Below are positions 1 through 8,486 of a stretch of DNA of 41,043 nucleotides, piece after piece; the first letter of the stretch is position 1, and each line of letters opens with the position of its first letter. Source of the DNA: an uncultured Pelagibacteraceae bacterium (GTDB lineage: Bacteria > Pseudomonadota > Alphaproteobacteria > Pelagibacterales > Pelagibacteraceae); assembly GCA_902590465.1 (NCBI GenBank), contig CACIWX010000005.1, positions 1 through 41,043 of the forward strand, given 5' to 3'. The notes beneath the pieces were generated by a model. That model was not told the DNA's origin. It searched no databases and saw only the letters and a program-made list of their open reading frames with translations. The translations under genes and the position numbers were made by a program.

Positions 1-876
1 AACATAGGTCAGATTAAAAAATTTGAGAGTCAATCGTTTAATATCTTGACTAAATTAAACATGCATAAAGAGTTAAAAAATTCAAATAAAATTGAAAGAG
101 AAAAATTCACTTATATATGTCATGAAAACATTAAAGCTTTAAATGATATCAATAATAGCAAGCAATGTTTTTTCAAATTAAATCAAAATAAACTTTTAAT
201 TTTTTTTGGTGACTCACACAATAACTCTTTACATCCTTTTTTAAAAAACCTCGATCTTGAGGGAGATAAGATAAGTTTATCATTTAACAGTTCAAGTTTT
301 TTACATCCTATATTTAGAGAAGATGATAAAAAAATTATAAAATTAAAAAAAATAATCGATGAAAAATCAAAAAACTACAAATCAATTTACCTTATACTTT
401 CTGTTGACCATCTTTTTTCTAAAAATTTGACAATTGATAAAAGTAATTTTCGAAACAAATTGATATCAAATTATCAAAAATTACTCAGTGATTTGTCAAA
501 TAATAAAGTTGTTAAAATTATTTTGTTAGAAGATAAACCATCGGCTAACTTGACATTAGGGCAGTGCAACACCTTAAAAAAGATCAATATTAGCTTGATA
601 AATAGGGAAAAACAGTCTTTATGCGATTATTCAAAAAAAATTGTAAATGATTTTGAGCCAATTAAAATTTTGATTCAAAATTTAAAAAAAAAGAATGATA
701 ATTTTTATTTTATTAAAACCAATAGCTATTTTTGTGATAATGATAAGTGCTATTTTCATAATAAAGACTCAAAACCGTTTTTTTATGATAAAAAACATCT
801 TACTTATGACTCTGCAAAAAAATATTCGAAATTTTTAGAAAAAAAGTTGAAAAATATATTTGCGAAGAAGAATTAA
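1..876 (+). CDS. SGNH-domain C-terminal part of an OafA-type acyltransferase (5' end outside window)
   Basis: The frame is open from base 1, so the gene starts to the left of the window; TTG at 46 and ATG at 61 are unlikely to be true starts. The visible 291 residues match the periplasmic SGNH esterase/acyltransferase domain that follows the membrane acyltransferase-3 domain in OafA-like proteins. The nucleophile block GDSH is at visible residues 70-73. The Asp-x-x-His pair (YDKKHLTYD) is at about 263-266, preceded by a two-cysteine loop (CDNDKC). Such proteins add acetyl or other acyl groups to surface glycans. The membrane part is not seen here, but an acyltransferase-3 N-terminus without this domain lies at 3482-4012 on the other strand (see findings). 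The stop at 874-876 is one base before the next ATG. Family assignment is from motifs. Confidence 0.75.
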   Translation, partial: NIGQIKKFESQSFNILTKLNMHKELKNSNKIEREKFTYICHENIKALNDINNSKQCFFKLNQNKLLIFFGDSHNNSLHPFLKNLDLEGDKISLSFNSSSFLHPIFREDDKKIIKLKKIIDEKSKNYKSIYLILSVDHLFSKNLTIDKSNFRNKLISNYQKLLSDLSNNKVVKIILLEDKPSANLTLGQCNTLKKINISLINREKQSLCDYSKKIVNDFEPIKILIQNLKKKNDNFYFIKTNSYFCDNDKCYFHNKDSKPFFYDKKHLTYDSAKKYSKFLEKKLKNIFAKKN

Positions 877-877
877 T

Positions 878-1747
878 ATGAAATCAAAATTTTTTAGAAC
901 AAAATTTATAGCAGAAGTTTGCAGCAATCATAATGGAGATCTTAAAAGAGCACTAAAATTTGTTGATTTTGCTAAAAAGCAAGGCTTTTACGCAGTAAAG
1001 TTTCAGCTTTTTAAAATAGATCAATTATTCTCTAAAGATGCAAAGAAGTTATTTAAATCTGCTCTGAAAAAAACTAAAAGAGAGCTTCCGAGAGATTTTA
1101 TTCCAAAGATTTCGAATTATTGCAGAATAAAAAAAATAAAATTTTCTTGCACCCCTTTTGATCTATCTGCTGTTGAATATTTAAAAAAATATGTTGATTT
1201 TTATAAAATTGCGTCGTACGAAATGGCTTGGCCAGACTTGCTAAAGTCTTGCGCTAAAACTAGAAAACCAGTCATACTTTCTACAGGAATGTCTAAATTA
1301 AGCGAAGTAAAAAAATCATTTAAAATTTTAAAAAAAAATAAATGTAAAAAAATTAGCTTATTACATTGTGTCTCATCCTATCCAGCAAGTACAATGTCGT
1401 GTAATTTAAACTCTATAAAATTTTTGAAAAATAGATTTAATTGTGAAGTTGGTTGGTCAGATCATACAGTAAACGAATTACTAGTTTATTCTGCGGTAAA
1501 TAAGCAAAATGCTGATTACATAGAGTTACATGTGGATATTGATGGTAAAGGGTGGGAAAATATCGGAGGACAACATTGTTGGTCTCCAAACAAAATAAAA
1601 AACTTAATGGAATATCTTAATAACGAAAAAAAAATTGATGGAGGTTACTTTAAAAAAATTTCAAAAGCAGAATATCAAGAAAGAAAGTTTAGAGCAGATC
1701 CTTTTGATGGGTTAAGACCACTTAAATCCTTTAGACATAGATTGTAA
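878..1747 (+). CDS. NeuB-family synthase-like protein, atypical, without SAF domain
   Basis: This 289-residue protein has the TIM-barrel pattern of sialic-acid-type synthases, which condense phosphoenolpyruvate with a hexosamine. Visible blocks are AEVCSNHNGD (12-21), AVKFQLF (39-45), SCTPFD, ILSTGMS, LLHCVSSYP and GWSDHT (about 192-197). The ATG at 878 is preferred over an upstream in-frame TTG at 860 because it directly follows the previous stop and the homology begins there. Two things are odd. The usual EKHFT block reads ELHVD (about 215) and the usual GPDH block reads GGQHCWSP (about 230). The C-terminal SAF (antifreeze-like) domain of ordinary NeuB is also absent. A full-length ordinary NeuB is encoded at 19621-20655, so this is a second, divergent member whose substrate cannot be told from sequence. 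The next gene starts one base after its stop. Confidence 0.8.
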   Translation: MKSKFFRTKFIAEVCSNHNGDLKRALKFVDFAKKQGFYAVKFQLFKIDQLFSKDAKKLFKSALKKTKRELPRDFIPKISNYCRIKKIKFSCTPFDLSAVEYLKKYVDFYKIASYEMAWPDLLKSCAKTRKPVILSTGMSKLSEVKKSFKILKKNKCKKISLLHCVSSYPASTMSCNLNSIKFLKNRFNCEVGWSDHTVNELLVYSAVNKQNADYIELHVDIDGKGWENIGGQHCWSPNKIKNLMEYLNNEKKIDGGYFKKISKAEYQERKFRADPFDGLRPLKSFRHRL

Positions 1748-1748
1748 A

Positions 1749-2756
1749 ATGATAAAAAACAAAAAAATTCTTATTATTGGTGGAGCAGGATTTATAGGGC
1801 ATAATTTAGCTTTGAAACTAAAATCTTTAAAGGCAAAAGTAATGATTGTAGATGGGTTAACGATTAATAATTTAGGATCTCTAAAAAAAAATACTAATAA
1901 GTTACCCCATCCTAAACTTTCCATGAAAATTATTAAAGAGAGAATAAGATTAATTAAGAAACACAAGATACCCCTTAAAAAAGTGGACGCTAGAAATTAT
2001 CATAAATTGTCTAAAGTATTTAATGGATTTAAACCAAGTGTAGTTGTACATTTAGCTGCAGTGTCTCACGCCAACAGATCTAATAAAGAACCTCATTCAA
2101 CATTTGATCATAGTTTAAGAACACTAGAAAATGCTCTAGATAATTCAAAAGAAATTGTTGATCATTTTATATTTTTATCCTCGAGCATGATATACGGAAA
2201 TTTTAAAAAAACTACAGTTAATGAAAATGAAAAGTGTGAACCGCTAGGTATTTATGCTGCTTTAAAATATTCAGGTGAAAAAATAATTAAAGCTTATAAT
2301 CAAGTTTTTAATTTGCCGTATACAATTATAAGGCCTTCCGCTTTATACGGTGAGAGATGTATAAGTAGAAGGGTAGGCCAAATATTTATTGAAAATTGCC
2401 TAAATAAAAAAGAAATAAAAATTGAAGGAGATGGAAAAGAAAAATTAGACTTCACATATATTCAAGACTTGGTCTCTGGTTTGATTGAAATAATAAAAAA
2501 TAAAAAAGCTAAAAATAACACTTTCAATATTACTTATGGTAATGCTCAACCTATTAATAAATTAGTTGAAATTTTGAAGAGAGATTTTCCTGATCTGAAA
2601 GTTGTATATTCAAAAAGAGATAAACTGATGCCAAAAAGAGGAACTCTATCCACTAGAAAAGCAAAACAATTAATTAATTACAAACCAAAGTGGCCCTTAA
2701 GCAGAGGATATAAAAAATATATAAATTGGTATAAAAATATATTTTTAGAATCTTAA
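1749..2756 (+). CDS. NAD-dependent sugar epimerase/dehydratase (extended SDR)
   Basis: A 335-residue extended short-chain dehydrogenase acting on a nucleotide sugar. The N-terminal Rossmann motif GGAGFIG is at residues 11-17. The acidic residue after beta-2 is in VDG, the serine block is FLSSSMIYG (about 146), and the catalytic pair in YAALK is Tyr169 and Lys173. A substrate-side IIRPSALYGERC motif and the late DFTYIQDLV block are typical of UDP-glucose-4-epimerase-like enzymes. Length is normal for the family. It sits one base after the atypical NeuB-like gene and 11 bp before a methyltransferase gene, so the three are probably co-transcribed. Which sugar it acts on cannot be told. Confidence 0.88.
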   Translation: MIKNKKILIIGGAGFIGHNLALKLKSLKAKVMIVDGLTINNLGSLKKNTNKLPHPKLSMKIIKERIRLIKKHKIPLKKVDARNYHKLSKVFNGFKPSVVVHLAAVSHANRSNKEPHSTFDHSLRTLENALDNSKEIVDHFIFLSSSMIYGNFKKTTVNENEKCEPLGIYAALKYSGEKIIKAYNQVFNLPYTIIRPSALYGERCISRRVGQIFIENCLNKKEIKIEGDGKEKLDFTYIQDLVSGLIEIIKNKKAKNNTFNITYGNAQPINKLVEILKRDFPDLKVVYSKRDKLMPKRGTLSTRKAKQLINYKPKWPLSRGYKKYINWYKNIFLES

Positions 2757-2767
2757 AAATTAAAATT

Positions 2768-3508
2768 ATGATAATTAAAATTATAAAATTTTTTATAATT
2801 CCGCTTTTACATTTCATACGAAAAGTTCTTAATATTCTCAAAAAACACATGCTGCCTGATATAGTGCTTCAGCCCAAACGTACTTACTACAATGCTTTTG
2901 AAATGTATTTAAAAGAGGAAGAAGTGAAGAGTTACAATCATTTTAAAAAATTTTTTAAATCTTCAATTTTTTTAAACGAAAATGATATTAAAACTTATGC
3001 TATAAAAAAAGCCTCTGAAATTGAGACGAATGGGAATGATAATTTTTTCCTTGAATTTGGAGTATTTCAGGGCAAATCAATAAATTTTTTTTCTAATATA
3101 TTGAAAGAAAAAAAATTCTACGGTTTTGACTCCTTCGAGGGACTTAACGAGGATTGGGAAGGTTCAGAATATCCAAAAGGTTATTTTGATCTAAAAGGGA
3201 AGTTGCCCAAAGTAAATAATAATGTTGAACTAGTAAAGGGCAAGGTTCAAGACACTCTTAAAAGCTTTATTAATGCAAGAAATCCAAAAATTTCTTTTGT
3301 ACATATAGATCTCGACACGTATGAAAGCACAAAGTTTGTTTTATCCGAAATTAAAAAAAATTTATTACAAGGATCTATAATTTTATTTGATGAACTATAT
3401 AATTTTACAGGCTGGGATGTTGGTGAATACAAAGCTTTAAATGAAATTTTTTCAGAAAAGGAATTCAAATTTTTAGCTTTTTCAAAAAATGGATGTGATG
3501 ATTATTAG
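2768..3508 (+). CDS. TylF/MycF-type SAM-dependent methyltransferase, 3' end probably altered
   Basis: A 246-residue protein of the macrocin O-methyltransferase (TylF) family, found in many surface-glycan clusters. The first ~20 residues are hydrophobic. The SAM-binding block FLEFGVFQGKSI is at about residue 94, YGFDSFEGL follows, and the metal/acid block HIDLDTYEST is at about 182. IILFDELYNFTGWDVGEYKA is typical of the family C-terminal half. Relatives usually end in a short strand after a LAFSKNG-like segment, but here the reading frame leaves the family pattern after FLAFSKNG and stops with CDDY. The last bases overlap a convergent, truncated acyltransferase gene by 27 bp, so both genes appear cut at the same junction. 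The loss is only a few residues; activity is uncertain. Confidence 0.8.
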   Translation: MIIKIIKFFIIPLLHFIRKVLNILKKHMLPDIVLQPKRTYYNAFEMYLKEEEVKSYNHFKKFFKSSIFLNENDIKTYAIKKASEIETNGNDNFFLEFGVFQGKSINFFSNILKEKKFYGFDSFEGLNEDWEGSEYPKGYFDLKGKLPKVNNNVELVKGKVQDTLKSFINARNPKISFVHIDLDTYESTKFVLSEIKKNLLQGSIILFDELYNFTGWDVGEYKALNEIFSEKEFKFLAFSKNGCDDY

Positions 3509-4012
3509 TAAAAAAAATAAAATTTTTTTTTTATTGAAGTATAATAAGGTGAATACCAATATGATTGGATAAAATAAGTAAAATTGTTCCTCTACGGCTA
3601 GAGACCATGTGTGAATAAAAGGATTTTCATCTATAGGATTAAAATAATCATTGTTGATACTTATTAAATAAAAATTTGAAATACCAATTAATGCAGAAAT
3701 TGCAGTTCTTAAATAAATTTTAAAATTTGAATCGATTATTGTGAAAAAAAAAATTAAAAATATTGACGAAATTATAAAAAATAAAAGAGCTGGATACAGT
3801 CTAAGAATTCTTTTTGCGTAAAATCCTGAGAATGAAAAATTTTTTTTTATCATTTCATCAGAAATAGATTTGGTAATAACGAAACCAGATATAACAAAAA
3901 ACACATCTACACCAAGATATCCTAATGAAAAAGTTTCAGGCATTAAATGGAATAACATTACCGAAATTACTGATACACCTCTAAGGCCTTGAATTACATC
4001 GATTCTATTCAT
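3482..4012 (-). pseudogene. Acyltransferase-3 (OafA-type) N-terminal fragment, truncated
   Basis: This 176-residue reading frame starts like a classic membrane acyltransferase 3. GLRGVSVISVMLFHL (residues 9-23) holds the conserved Arg11 and His22. GYLGVDVFFVISGFVIT, FYAKRILRLYPAL and HTWSLAVEEQFYLFYP follow, with about four membrane segments. Complete members have ten or more membrane segments over 340-380 residues, so at least half is missing. The frame stops inside the 3' end of the convergent methyltransferase gene. The missing periplasmic SGNH part is the very domain found at 1-876 in opposite orientation, which suggests one gene split by an inversion or by a chimeric join. It lies 25 bp downstream of the APS-kinase-like gene and would be the last gene of the long minus-strand series. 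Confidence 0.8.
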
Positions 4013-4037
4013 ACTACTTGGTGCTAATTATTTAATC

Positions 4038-4460
4038 TTAAATTAATAATTTATTTAACTTATTAAAAATTTTTTTAATCTCAACTTCAGCATTTTTTTC
4101 TTTTATTATGAAGTCAAAATTTTTTGGTGGTACGAACATTTTATTTGTATCATCAAATCGACCTTCTTTAATTGTATCCATATAAATTATTATATCGGGG
4201 TTAAAATCTTCTCTTGTTTTCTCTGTTGGGCAAATAAAGTCTGCAATAACATGTTTGTCATTTAATAAATATTTTTCGGATAAATCTTTCATTCTTTTAG
4301 ATTGTCTTAATCTTCCCTCAAGGCTAAAATCCCAGTCGTTGGCCTTTTTTCTTACAATATCTGCGTTCAGCCAAACTGCATCAAGTAAAGAAGTTAATTT
4401 TTTACTTAATGTAGTTTTTCCTGAACCTGGAAGACCCATAACTAAAATTTTTTTTTTCAT
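4038..4460 (-). CDS. Adenylylsulfate-kinase-like P-loop kinase
   Basis: A compact 140-residue nucleotide kinase related to APS kinase (CysC). The Walker A motif GLPGSGKTT is at residues 9-17. NADIVRKKAND aligns with the family's DGDNVR segment, FSLEGRLRQSKRM with the FS-EDR-ENIRR block, and ADFICPTEKTREDF with the AFISP...R block. DDTNKMFVPPKNFDFII resembles the substrate-lid E-P-x-x-P-D end. It is shorter than typical CysC (180-200 residues). If it makes PAPS, it would feed the sulfotransferase-like gene at 14709. Related small kinases in glycan clusters may act on other substrates, so the reaction is not certain. It is separated from the upstream DegT gene by 20 bp and reads in the same direction. 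Confidence 0.72.
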   Translation of the reverse strand: MKKKILVMGLPGSGKTTLSKKLTSLLDAVWLNADIVRKKANDWDFSLEGRLRQSKRMKDLSEKYLLNDKHVIADFICPTEKTREDFNPDIIIYMDTIKEGRFDDTNKMFVPPKNFDFIIKEKNAEVEIKKIFNKLNKLLI

Positions 4461-4480
4461 TAAATTAAATTTTTCTTATC

Positions 4481-5617
4481 TTAATTAATTATTTTTTTTA
4501 TATTTAATGAAATAATATCTAGATCTTTTTTTGAAACATGCGGACCTATTGGGAGACAAATAATTCTATCACTGAACTGACTAGCAATTTCATAATTTCT
4601 TTTACTTATTTTATACTTATCTCTATAAAATTTTAACCTTGGCACAGGATGTGGGTAGTAAATACTACTTCCTATATTATTTTTTTTTAAAAAATTTATT
4701 ATTTTAAATCTTTTTGAGGCAATTTTTTTTGAAAGCAAAATTGAAAAACAGTAAAAACTTCCACTTATATGACCTTTTAAGTTTGGTACAATAAATATTT
4801 CTTTTAATTTTTTTATTTTACTTTCTAAGTATTTAAAATTAAATGACCGTTTTCGTAGAAAACTATTGAATTTTTTAATCTGAATTACTCCTAAAGATGC
4901 ATGTAATTCACTCATCCTATAATTAAATCCAAGCTGATCTACATCATATAATCCTGGATATACTCTTTGATCCAGGCTTTTGTTATAACCAAATGCTTTT
5001 TTTTTTCTTAATAATTTTGAGTATTTTTTACTATTTAAAATTATCATCCCTCCCTCTCCAGTTGTTATATGTTTTACTGGATAAAAAGAAAAAAAACCAG
5101 CATCACCAATTAATCCTACATGTTTTTTTTCTACTGAAGCTCCAAGGGCAAGAGCACAATCCTCTAGTAAGTATAATTTATATTTCCTTGCTAATAGTTT
5201 TAATTTTTTCACATCAACTGGATTTCCCAGATAATGAACGACAGTAATAGCTTTTGTTTTTTTTGTAATTTTTTTTTCAATTAAACTAATGTTAATATTT
5301 CCAGTAGGATATTCGCTATCGACAAAAATAGGTTTAGCTCCTGTAAGTTCTACAGCATGAGCTGTTGCGACGTGGGTTTGTGCTGGTATTATAACTTCAT
5401 CTCCTTTTCCGATGTTTAAAGAAAAGTAGAATAAATGCATACCCGCCGTGCAAGAGGAAACTGTTATAGCATCTTTTGCTCCGGTAAATTTTTTGAACGC
5501 TTCCTCAAATTCTTTAGCTTTAGGACCGTGAACTAAAGTGCCACTATTTAAAACCTTTGAAATGATTTTTTTTTCTTCACTTGTGATTATTGGCTTTCCA
5601 AATGGAATTTTACTCAT
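4481..5617 (-). CDS. DegT/DnrJ/EryC1 family PLP-dependent sugar aminotransferase
   Basis: A 378-residue sugar aminotransferase that would add an amino group to a keto-nucleotide sugar. The fold-type I PLP signature is clear. TAGMH (57-61) is in the phosphate-binding region, LEDCALALGA holds Asp153 that contacts the pyridine nitrogen, and SFYPVKHITTGEGG holds the Schiff-base Lys182. The C-terminal YYPHPVPRL and AIGPHVS-like stretch are typical. Length is normal. It overlaps the upstream oxidoreductase gene by 8 bp. Together with the 4,6-dehydratase at 13682 it could supply a 4-amino sugar for nonulosonate synthesis (LegC/PseC-type role), but it could equally serve a different amino sugar. Confidence 0.9.
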   Translation of the reverse strand: MSKIPFGKPIITSEEKKIISKVLNSGTLVHGPKAKEFEEAFKKFTGAKDAITVSSCTAGMHLFYFSLNIGKGDEVIIPAQTHVATAHAVELTGAKPIFVDSEYPTGNINISLIEKKITKKTKAITVVHYLGNPVDVKKLKLLARKYKLYLLEDCALALGASVEKKHVGLIGDAGFFSFYPVKHITTGEGGMIILNSKKYSKLLRKKKAFGYNKSLDQRVYPGLYDVDQLGFNYRMSELHASLGVIQIKKFNSFLRKRSFNFKYLESKIKKLKEIFIVPNLKGHISGSFYCFSILLSKKIASKRFKIINFLKKNNIGSSIYYPHPVPRLKFYRDKYKISKRNYEIASQFSDRIICLPIGPHVSKKDLDIISLNIKKIIN

Positions 5618-6632
5618 TTAAATTTAATGTTTTATAATTAATTCTTATTTTTTTTCTTTGTTTAATAGATTTTTCAATTGCAAGACTTACTAACATAGAA
5701 TTAAAAATACTTTTACAATTTTCATTAATTGCTTTTTTTCTTTTTTTTAATATATCCATTACAAAATTTTTCAGTACGTTAGCCTTTTTTTCATTATTAG
5801 TAAGATGATTAAATTTTGTTAATTTTTTTGCTTTATTTCTAGATCTAGCTAAAATTCCTCCTCTTAAATCATGAAATATACTTCCTTTGGATCCAAAAAC
5901 TTTTAAAGAATGGTGATGAGGAATAGTGCAACCAAAATTTGAGCTTATTTTGACAATTTTACCACTTTTAAATTTAAGTAAACTAACCGTGAAATCATTT
6001 GTTTTAAATTTTTTGTTTTTAACAATTAATCTATTCCCCTCACTTGTAACTTCATGCGGCAATTCATTTAAGAACCATAGTATTAAATCGATCATGTGTA
6101 TCGCGCCACCGTGAGTTACAGAGTAATAAGGTATCTTTCCACGCCAACCTTTCTCTATTTTTTCAAGTCGGCCATAATTATAATCTCCTTCGATAAAGAA
6201 AATTTTTCCTAATTGTTTTTTTAAAATTTTTTTAATTTTTTTGAATTGCAAGTACTCTCTCAATATAAAATTACAAGAAAAATTTGTATTATTTTTTTCA
6301 ATTCTTTTTTTAATTTCTTTTAATTGACTTAAGTATAGACATATTGGCTTTTCTACAAATATATTTTTTTTAAATTTTATAGATTTTAGTATTTGTGGAT
6401 AATGATAATTATCATATGAAGCGATAGACACTAATTTGATATTAGGGTCTTTAAAAATTTCATTTTCATTTTTAGCTATTTGCACTGAAGGGTATATTTT
6501 TTTAATTCGAGCCCATTTTTTTTTATCTTTTTCAAATATTTTAATTAAATTTGTATATTTATAATTTTTATAAAAATCTGCATGTCTTGCCCCCACTCCC
6601 ATTCCTATTACTGCACAATTTATTTTTTTCAT
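5610..6632 (-). CDS. Gfo/Idh/MocA family NAD(P)-dependent oxidoreductase
   Basis: A 340-residue two-domain oxidoreductase. The N-terminal nucleotide-binding motif is AVIGMGVGARHA (7-18). The diagnostic EKP triad is at 94-96 (FVEKPICL), followed by a C-terminal beta-sheet domain with the THGGAIHMIDLILWF segment that carries the substrate-binding His residues. Members in glycan clusters oxidise or reduce nucleotide sugars, for example the 3-keto step in diacetamido-uronic acid synthesis (WbpB-type). With the UDP-sugar 6-dehydrogenase at 7237 and the DegT aminotransferase next door, a WbpB/WbpE-like route is plausible but not proven. The start ATG overlaps the stop of the upstream SpsF-like gene by one base. 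Confidence 0.88.
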   Translation of the reverse strand: MKKINCAVIGMGVGARHADFYKNYKYTNLIKIFEKDKKKWARIKKIYPSVQIAKNENEIFKDPNIKLVSIASYDNYHYPQILKSIKFKKNIFVEKPICLYLSQLKEIKKRIEKNNTNFSCNFILREYLQFKKIKKILKKQLGKIFFIEGDYNYGRLEKIEKGWRGKIPYYSVTHGGAIHMIDLILWFLNELPHEVTSEGNRLIVKNKKFKTNDFTVSLLKFKSGKIVKISSNFGCTIPHHHSLKVFGSKGSIFHDLRGGILARSRNKAKKLTKFNHLTNNEKKANVLKNFVMDILKKRKKAINENCKSIFNSMLVSLAIEKSIKQRKKIRINYKTLNLNE

Positions 6633-7237
6633 TAAATATTTTTAGATAATCTAATAAAATCCTCTTTAGTATCAACTGAAAGATTTAAATGAGACATATT
6701 TTTTTTTGATTTAAGATTTCGTATTATAAATCTTTTATTTTCTTTGTAAAAATAAGATGTTAAATGCTCTTTTTGATATTTGTTAAAATGCTTATAGTTT
6801 TTTAAAAAAGAATTTGTATTAATTATCTCAACAGAATGTCCTTTGGGAAATGTTCTTGGAAAAGTATTCGTATATACATCAAATTTTTTCTTCTTTGATA
6901 ATGTGATGATTTTATCAATTATTTTGTGATTTATAAAAGGACTGTCTCCACTGATTCGTAAAAATTCATCACAAGGATAAATTTTAAGTGTTTGAATATA
7001 ACGTAAAGCAACATTAGCTAAAGGGCCTCTAGTAAATAGAAAATTTTTTTTTTTACAAAAATTAACTATTTTGTTGTCAGATTTTTTATTAGACGTAGCA
7101 ATTACAATTTTTTTTATCTTTTTACTTAAAACTAAATTACTTAATACTCGTTCTAGTAAGGGTTTGCCTTTCATCTTTAGCAACGTTTTTCCTTTAAGTC
7201 TTTTTGATGACATTCTTGCTTGGACTATACAAAGCAT
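6632..7237 (-). CDS. SpsF-like / CMP-sugar synthetase-like nucleotidyltransferase
   Basis: A 201-residue protein of the GT-A-like nucleotidyltransferase group that includes SpsF and acylneuraminate cytidylyltransferases. The N-terminal nucleotide loop is VQARMSSKRLKGK (5-17), followed by KPLLERVL, ATSNKKSDN and RISGDSPFI, where the acidic residue expected to bind metal lies. SpsF proteins are often about 240 residues, so this one is slightly short but complete-looking. It is the second candidate CMP-sugar synthetase of the island besides NeuA at 9512, and could partner the atypical NeuB-like synthase at 878. That pairing is inference. It overlaps both neighbours by one base, indicating translational coupling. 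Confidence 0.82.
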   Translation of the reverse strand: MLCIVQARMSSKRLKGKTLLKMKGKPLLERVLSNLVLSKKIKKIVIATSNKKSDNKIVNFCKKKNFLFTRGPLANVALRYIQTLKIYPCDEFLRISGDSPFINHKIIDKIITLSKKKKFDVYTNTFPRTFPKGHSVEIINTNSFLKNYKHFNKYQKEHLTSYFYKENKRFIIRNLKSKKNMSHLNLSVDTKEDFIRLSKNI

Positions 7238-8484
7238 TATAGTTTAATTAATTTAATATTCTTATTCAAATTTTTGAAATTAAACTGATCTTTCACATCA
7301 AAAATTACTGATTTCTTTTTCAATAAATTCTTAATAATGTATTTTTTTTTTTTTAAAAATTCTTTGTGAGGAACGGCAAATATTAAAGCATCGTATTTTG
7401 AGCTGAAATTTTTTTTATATTTTTTTGATAAATTTTTAGGTAATTTTTTTTTACTTACATGTGGATCAATAAAATTATAATTAATTTTTTTTCTTTCTAA
7501 TATATTTAATATTTTAAGAACTTGACTATTTCTTATATCGGAGCAATTTTCTTTATAAGTGACACCTAAAACGCATATATTAATTTTTTTATTTGAAAAA
7601 CTTTTTAGAGTTTTGTTTACTACGTATAACGCCATTTTTTCATTAACATTTCTGCCAGAAGATATTACTGCAGGTTGATATCCTGCTTTTTCAGATCTGT
7701 ATTTAAGATAATATGGGTCAACACTTATACAATGTCCCCCAACTAAACCTGGCTTGAAATTTAAAAAATTCCATTTAGTGCTAGCTGCTCTTAAAACTTC
7801 TGAAATGTCAATTTTCAACTTATCAAAAATTAAAGCAGCTTCATTCATTAAAGATATGTTTATATCTCTCTGAACATTCTCTAAAATTTTTGAGGCTTCG
7901 GCTACTTTAATGGTTGGAGCGCTATGTGTGCCAGCTTTTATTATTTTTCCATAAAGTTTTTTAACAAAATTTAATGTTTTTAAATTTCCACCACTTATGA
8001 CCTTTTTAATATTTGGTAATCTATTTTTCTTGTCTCCCGGATTAATTCTCTCTGGACTATAGCCAACAAAAAAATCTTTATTATAAACCATTTTAGTTTT
8101 TTTTATTATTAAAGGTATTAATACTTCCTCAGTCGTCCCAGGATAAACCGTGCTTTCATAAATTATAAGATCGCCTAATTTTATATTCTCACAAACACTG
8201 ATAGTAGAATTTATTAAAAAAGACAAATCAGGTTTTTTTTGATTGTTCAAAGGAGTCGGTACAGTAATTATATAAACATCTGGGTTGAATTTTCTTTCTA
8301 TTTTAGTTTCGAATTGAAAATTCATATTTTCTTTGTACTTTTTTTTGAAGGTCTTAATTTTTGATTTATCAATGTCGACACCTAAAACTTTAAAATATTT
8401 AGAAAACTCTAACGCAAGCGGTAATCCAACATAACCTAATCCGATAATGCAGATTCTCTTTTTTTTAAAATTATTTAATTTCAA
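7237..8484 (-). CDS. UDP-sugar 6-dehydrogenase (TviB/WbpA-type nucleotide sugar dehydrogenase)
   Basis: A 415-residue nucleotide-sugar dehydrogenase that oxidises C6 of a UDP-hexose or UDP-HexNAc to a uronic acid with two NAD+. The NAD motif GLGYVGLPLA is at 15-24. YESTVYPGTTEEV is typical of the class. The catalytic cysteine is Cys252 in GGHCISVDPYYL. The C-terminal UDP-binding domain has CVLGVTYKENCSDIRNS. The pattern is closer to the UDP-HexNAc dehydrogenases of Vi-antigen and O-antigen clusters than to UDP-glucose dehydrogenase, judging by eye. The next gene downstream begins on its last base, and 2 bp separate it from the dioxygenase gene upstream. Confidence 0.92.
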   Translation of the reverse strand: MKLNNFKKKRICIIGLGYVGLPLALEFSKYFKVLGVDIDKSKIKTFKKKYKENMNFQFETKIERKFNPDVYIITVPTPLNNQKKPDLSFLINSTISVCENIKLGDLIIYESTVYPGTTEEVLIPLIIKKTKMVYNKDFFVGYSPERINPGDKKNRLPNIKKVISGGNLKTLNFVKKLYGKIIKAGTHSAPTIKVAEASKILENVQRDINISLMNEAALIFDKLKIDISEVLRAASTKWNFLNFKPGLVGGHCISVDPYYLKYRSEKAGYQPAVISSGRNVNEKMALYVVNKTLKSFSNKKINICVLGVTYKENCSDIRNSQVLKILNILERKKINYNFIDPHVSKKKLPKNLSKKYKKNFSSKYDALIFAVPHKEFLKKKKYIIKNLLKKKSVIFDVKDQFNFKNLNKNIKLIKL

Positions 8485-8486
8485 AA

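Noticed and set aside
3482-4012. A short but complete acyltransferase
   Set aside because: The family needs about ten membrane segments; only about four are present, and the frame ends inside another gene.
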